A DNA stretch of 64,000 nucleotides, taken from Macrotis lagotis. Taxonomy: Eukaryota; Chordata; Mammalia; Peramelemorphia; Peramelidae. Both the position numbers and the translations under genes were made by a program. Each line of letters opens with the position of its first letter. Position 1 is the stretch's first letter. The DNA lies in NCBI RefSeq assembly GCF_037893015.1, contig NC_133658.1, forward strand, positions 286,817,719 through 286,881,718, given 5' to 3'. The notes beneath the pieces are model-generated. The model did not search any database and was not told where the DNA came from. It saw only the letters and a list, made by a program, of their open reading frames with translations. This document shows positions 21,501 to 64,000 of this stretch, one piece after another.

Positions 21501-22001
21501 GCTCTACTGGGCTTGAAGAATATTTTACCTTGATAAGAGTTTAAATTCTCAACAGAAAGTGTTTATTTAATCCAAGCCATCTCTGTAACCATCATTTCCT
21601 TTGCAGAGTGGAAGACCATCTCTGAAACTACTCAGTGAGAAAATTCTTGGTATCAAAATACAGCAGTCAGAACACTGTTCGGTAGGTAACCTTTGTGGCC
21701 AAAAGCAGCAAGCAGATTTCACTATTATCACTGACTGTGGCTTTCTGTTCCTATAACTGTCACCAAGCAAATGGGGGACACAAACATGGATGTTATATCC
21801 ATGTCCAAGGGCACCTAAATGAGATGATACCCTGCCCCTTTATCTTGATCTCCCTTTCTAATTGTGTTTGGTTTTCTTGACTTCCAGATTCAAGATGCCC
21901 AGGCAGCAATGAGGCTCTATGTAATGGTGAAAAAACAATGGGAAGGAACCATCAAAGACAAATACAAATTACAAAGAGAGAAAATAGCAAAGCAGAACTG
22001 A
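15329..22001 (+). CDS. REXO4: REXO4, DEDDh-family 3'-5' exonuclease (complete, 421 residues)
   Basis: Member of the REXO/RNase T-like 3'-5' exonuclease family (yeast relative Rex4, linked to rRNA processing), expected in nucleus and nucleolus. Coding exons: 15329-15559, 16704-17053, 17894-18031, 18316-18509, 19913-20001, 20609-20683, 21607-21681, 21888-22001, all GT-AG and in phase. Residues 1-190 are a lysine-rich, disordered, poorly conserved N-terminus. Then DIWFDDVDP and [18 protein letters not shown], followed by the exonuclease fold: Exo I AMDCEMVG (D248, E250), Exo [11 protein letters not shown] (D332), Exo III HCSIQD (H382, D387). All catalytic residues are present. Length is close to human (422). 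The ATG was chosen by match to human and exon phase. Head to head with ADAMTS13, tail to tail with STKLD1. Confidence 0.98.
15631..15796 (-). repeat. tRNA-derived marsupial SINE in REXO4 intron
   Basis: Poly(T) then TTGCAAGGCAGTGGGGTTAA to CGCCACCTAGCCGCCCC. It sits only about 70 bases after the first donor, at the edge of the CpG island. It holds a short internal duplication of ATTATTAAGTG. Confidence 0.93.
15890..16030 (+). repeat. MIR-class SINE fragment
   Basis: GGTAACATTTATATCACACC then TGTTATTATCCCCATTTTAT; an A-run interrupts the element. Old and partial. Confidence 0.6.
16704..17053 (+). CDS. REXO4: REXO4 coding exon 2
   Basis: Residues 78-193, starting [14 protein letters not shown] and ending [15 protein letters not shown] with a split glutamate. 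Low-complexity, charged linker. Acceptor TCTCATCAG|CTG after a T-rich tract, donor AGA|GTGAGT. Confidence 0.95.
17176..17363 (-). repeat. tRNA-derived marsupial SINE with duplicated head
   Basis: Full main-family copy ending CACCTAGCCGCCCC, followed directly by CACTGCACCACCTAGCTGTCCC, a second diverged SINE head. Either an insertion into an older copy or a local duplication. Confidence 0.9.
17894..18031 (+). CDS. REXO4: REXO4 coding exon 3
   Basis: Residues 195-239: [20 protein letters not shown] through [10 protein letters not shown], the conserved lead-in to the nuclease domain. Acceptor GCTTTTTAG|A, donor AAGG|GTATGT. Confidence 0.96.
18316..18509 (+). CDS. REXO4: REXO4 coding exon 4: Exo I motif
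   Basis: Residues 241-304. [15 protein letters not shown] carries metal ligands D248 and E250; then [20 protein letters not shown] and [10 protein letters not shown]. Acceptor CCTCTCAG|A, donor CATG|GTATGC. Confidence 0.98.
19020..19167 (-). repeat. tRNA-derived marsupial SINE in REXO4 intron
   Basis: Poly(T), TTGCAAGGCAAATGGGGTTA, ending CACCACCTAGCCGCCCC. TGAATGATCT flanks both sides (before 19020 and after 19167) as a target-site duplication. Confidence 0.94.
19913..20001 (+). CDS. REXO4: REXO4 coding exon 5: Exo II motif
   Basis: Residues 306-334, [18 protein letters not shown] then [11 protein letters not shown] with the third acidic ligand D332. Acceptor GTTTCCAG|GA, donor AAAG|GTATAT. 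Confidence 0.97.
20609..20683 (+). CDS. REXO4: REXO4 coding exon 6
   Basis: 25 codons, phase 0 both ends: [20 protein letters not shown] then KTQVK, almost invariant in REXO4. Acceptor TGTTCCAG|ATT, donor AAG|GTAGGA. Confidence 0.97.
21607..21681 (+). CDS. REXO4: REXO4 coding exon 7
   Basis: 25 codons, phase 0 both ends: [20 protein letters not shown] then SEHCS, contributing the Exo III histidine H382. Donor TCG|GTAGGT. Confidence 0.97.
21888..22001 (+). CDS. REXO4: REXO4 last coding exon: Exo III aspartate and stop
   Basis: [20 protein letters not shown] (D387 completes H-x4-D), then a lysine-rich end and TGA at 21999-22001. The C-terminal tail differs from human. Confidence 0.96.
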   Translation: MQDAQAAMRLYVMVKKQWEGTIKDKYKLQREKIAKQN

Positions 22002-22402
22002 GCCCTCGTCACCATTTCTGCTGCCTACCCTGCCAGCAGGTTTATTCTTCAACAGCATGATCATGTCCCCAGAAGAAATCTAGCAGTGACCTTCCTGAGC
22101 CAAGGGTATTCTGTCAGCTTACTATGTAATTTGCTGATTGTGTGACCCTTGGAGTTGGCACAAATGAAATATTCCCAAAGATTGATGCCTTTTGGAGAAA
22201 CTTTCAAACATATAGCTACAGAGGATGTATGCTACCCAAGGGGAATTTGCCCCTTCCAGATACAGTAGCTCTTGCCTAGGAGCTTACAGTTTCTTGTTTA
22301 CGTTACTTTCCTATGTTCCAGAAGTCACTATAAATGTGAGAGGTATAATTAGAGTATAGGTAAGGGGTCTTTGTGGTGAGATGGCCTTTTCTTTGGACAG
22401 AG

Positions 22403-22408
22403 AATAAA
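22403..22408 (+). terminator. REXO4: Polyadenylation signal candidate, REXO4
   Basis: AATAAA about 400 bases after the REXO4 stop. A second AATAAA at 23709-23714 could give a longer 3'UTR reaching the STKLD1 3' end. Confidence 0.6.
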
Positions 22409-22429
22409 GATCAGAGACTAGTTCTGGAC

Positions 22430-23600
22430 CTCAAGCTGTGCAGCCCCCCAATAATCCAGTTTCAAAATTAAACAATTTCATCAGCACATGCAGTGACTTG
22501 ATCACTTTCTGGACCAATAGGTCTACACATGTGCAACAGAAGGCGTATTGGCTTGTTAATTAGGATTCCTACCATCTTATTCTCCCTCTTTGCTCTCTTG
22601 AACTCTATGCAAAACAGTATCATGGACCAGACTAGGGGTAAATGTGAGGGAGCAGTATCTAGGGAAGCCATTGAACTCAACAACAAGGCAATTCAGATTC
22701 TTTAATTTGTCCTGCTAAAAATTAACAGGAGAAGCCAACAATCCTGTGAAATTCCCATCTGATTCAGTTGTTGCTGCCAGAAGGGGGAAAAAAAATCTCA
22801 TCTGTAATTGGCAGACCACAGATGGAGGCATAAGATACCTCTACCTTTCCAGGAAATTTATCTGAAAGATGTCCCATTGTTTCTGTTCAAGTTTACTTAA
22901 ACTTTCCTTTTTCTGATTTGGTGCATCTGGTAAAAGTACTTAACTCCATGTGTTTTAACTAGAGTTCCTGAAATAGGCTTCTACTGTGGGAATTATTTGA
23001 CTTCCCAGAATCACTAAATCACTTTTAAATTATATTTAGATGATGTAAATAATTTATGAATTAATTTCTAAGTAAGGTTGATTCTGTTTAATCAAAATGT
23101 CTGTTAGTTCCAGTCATAACCTTACTTTTAACACAAACATCCTGAAATATAATGAGCACTTCTAAGAATTGCATTTTTAGGAGTGATTTAGGTTTTGTTT
23201 TTGAAATGATTTATTGACCTTGTGATATTTGAGTCTAAGAAGGCTATTGTTTGATCACACTGAGATCAAAGCATCAGATTTTTAGATATGATTCCTCCTG
23301 AGAGTGAGTTACAGAGACATACTGTGCTAATTCAAATGTACAATGCTAGAGGACTGTTATGGTTGTTCCACGTTTTCTGTGTAACAAAATAAGATTTTTT
23401 AAATTATGTATACTTGTACTGGGTATATATTATCTGAAGTAAATACTACTTTGTGCTTTTTAAATGAACTTTCTTGTTGATTCTGTTGTCCTCATTTTCT
23501 TCCTTGCTTAGGGTGTTAAAAGCTGATGAAACATTTTTTATCAAGTGACATTAACTCCATAGAACTCCCTGGAAGTTGATCAAATGTTTATACAACACTC
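22430..23600. other. REXO4-STKLD1 tail-to-tail interval
   Basis: No gene or clear repeat recognised. Moderately A+T rich unique-looking sequence that may belong to a long REXO4 3'UTR, ending where STKLD1 polyadenylation signals begin. Confidence 0.5.
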
Positions 23601-23612
23601 GGGTTCTTTAGG

Positions 23613-23618
23613 TTTATT
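23613..23618 (-). terminator. STKLD1: Polyadenylation signal candidate, STKLD1
   Basis: AATAAA on the minus strand (TTTATT as printed), about 365 bases past the STKLD1 stop, the first canonical signal downstream. Confidence 0.55.
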
Positions 23619-23980
23619 CAGTTCTCAGAGCACTGCCCAGAATTTCCTTTGAGCCCTGAATCTAATCCAGGGATGAAGTTTGTCGATTTATATAAACTAA
23701 AAATACATAATAAAGGGGAATAATTAAATCCACCTATCTGTGAGCTTGAGACATAGATTACTTTGGGGGCTAAGAATTCCTACAAAAATCTTTACAATTA
23801 AGGAAAAGCAGCACTTTCACTAACTTATTAGGTAACAAAAAAGCAGGGTCTTATTTCTTCAAATACAAGATGGCACAAATATGAAGAAAAAATAGCACTT
23901 TTACTGATTGAGTGTGATGACAAAAAAGCAGGTTCTTATTTCTTTCCAGTTTAAGCACAAGATGGTTCAAATATGATGTT

Positions 23981-63037
<39,057 letters not shown>

Positions 63038-63572
63038 CTGTTAGTCAAATGGGTGACATGATCAATACCTATTTCACTTTAGGAGGGGATAAAAAAATTG
63101 TTTTCCCATTCATAATCTTATTTACTATTAAGTCAGACTTCTTTGTTTTCTTACCTTGATTTTTAAAAACTGTGTTTTTATATACTCTTTATATCCAAAT
63201 ACATCCCTTCTCTCTCTCTCCCCTCTCTTACCAGTCATCCCTTGTAACCAAAGATAAAAAGAGAAAGTTCCACAAAACCAACTCATATATTTACTTGATC
63301 TGATAAAATGTGCAACATTATATACTCAAGTGCCTACCTATGCAATTTAAGGATAGAAAGAAGTGATAGCTCCCATCTTCATAGTTTTAAGATTCACAAC
63401 AGCCCTATGAGTATAATTATCTCCAGTTTAAGATGGAGAAACTAAAGATTACAGGGTTGAAGAAACTTGCCCAAAGTCACATACTCAGTAAGGGTCAGAA
63501 TTGATTGGCACCCAAGTTTCTTGATTGTACTCCTTCCCTCATAACAGTCCCGTGGAGGATAAAGGTAAGAAA

Positions 63573-64000
63573 TACCATATTTCCCCATGTACAAGATGCA
63601 CCTTAATTGTGGGGCCCCAATAAAAAATGTATTACATAAAATTACTGAAGTTTTATTCATCATGAAATTTGAGGACCTTCTGCTCATAGCTTTCAGGAAT
63701 CTCTTGGGCAAGTCTGGTGCATGTACACATGCTTAGTCCATTCTGTTTCATGAACTTGAAGTACCAATTGTGTCCTTTGAAATCAGTCACTTCTTTTTCA
63801 TCAGCAATTCTTCTTGCCTCATGCTGAACCATCTTTGTGGATACAGGAATTCCAATTGCCCTTTGTTCTTCAATTCATCTCAATTCCCTCTCTAAATCAG
63901 GCCATTTTGCTGACTTGCCTTCTTCTGCCGAGGTGTTTTCAACAGGGTTTCTTCTTCAACAGCCAGTCTTGGATTGTTTTCTCAGTTGAAGGAGGTCCAA
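63573..64000 (-). mobile_element. pogo-like DNA transposon, internally deleted, runs off the right edge
   Basis: The end at 63573 starts at a TA with ACCATATTTCCCCATGTA, then AAGATGCACCTTAATTGTGG, a pogo/Tc1-mariner-type terminus. On the minus strand the remnant translates to IEEQRAIGIPVSTKMVQHEA and DFKGHNWYFKFMKQNGLSM, matching the CENP-B/pogo-type DNA-binding half (residues order HTH, then F-x-x-R/K-N-x-L-S). The catalytic DDE part is absent between it and the terminus, so this copy is a non-autonomous deletion derivative with at least one in-frame stop. Confidence 0.8.

Noticed and set aside
63560-63600. Minus-strand ATG-GGG-AAA-TAT, resembling the start MEKY of human STKLD1 and followed by GTATTT
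   Set aside because: It lies within the terminal repeat of the pogo-like transposon and the implied donor is in phase 1, while exon 2 needs phase 0.

Overview
The window looks like nuclear DNA of a marsupial, probably an Australian (dasyurid-like) one. It is packed with tRNA-derived SINEs whose tail reads GCCTTGCAAAAACC followed by poly(A), with marsupial-type LINE-1 3' ends, and with older L2, L3/CR1 and MIR-class fragments. The genes are split into short exons with GT-AG introns. Three protein-coding genes can be assembled exon by exon, and every exon junction was checked for splice phase. Gene order and orientation match the mammalian segment STKLD1 / REXO4 / ADAMTS13 (human 9q34.2, next to the surfeit cluster), read here in reverse.

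Layout. (1) Bases 29-9718, minus strand: the 5' part of ADAMTS13, the von Willebrand factor-cleaving protease. Eleven coding exons run from the signal peptide through the propeptide and the whole zinc metalloprotease domain into the disintegrin-like domain; the rest lies off the left edge. (2) Bases 9.8-15.1 kb: intergenic, with a decayed LINE-1, a 20-bp minisatellite and a CpG island. (3) Bases 15329-22001, plus strand: complete REXO4, a DEDDh 3'-5' exonuclease, 421 residues in eight coding exons. (4) Bases 22-24 kb: the REXO4 and STKLD1 transcripts end tail to tail. (5) Bases 23981-63037, minus strand: STKLD1, a degenerate protein kinase fused to a helical-repeat tail. Eighteen coding exons (663 residues) are seen; only the first few codons are missing. 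(6) The right edge holds one end of a pogo-like DNA transposon.

The most notable observation is in ADAMTS13. Two exons (5894-6035 and 7528-7811) lie between the exons that correspond to human exons 2 and 3. They are in phase and encode about 142 residues resembling the conventional ADAM/ADAMTS prodomain. Human ADAMTS13 is known for a very short propeptide of about 41 residues, whereas this gene predicts about 180. The pair can be skipped without changing frame, which would give a human-like short form. Other points of interest are a small 102-base STKLD1 intron that is itself an open frame, a REXO4 mini-uORF that overlaps the start codon, a long high-identity inverted duplication near 56-57 kb, a palindromic hairpin at 4.6 kb, an array of nuclear-receptor half-sites at 14.2 kb, and several nested retroelement insertions with clear target-site duplications.

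The three genes are neighbours, not a pathway. ADAMTS13 is a secreted plasma protease, REXO4 is a nuclear/nucleolar exonuclease, and STKLD1 is a predicted pseudokinase of unknown role.
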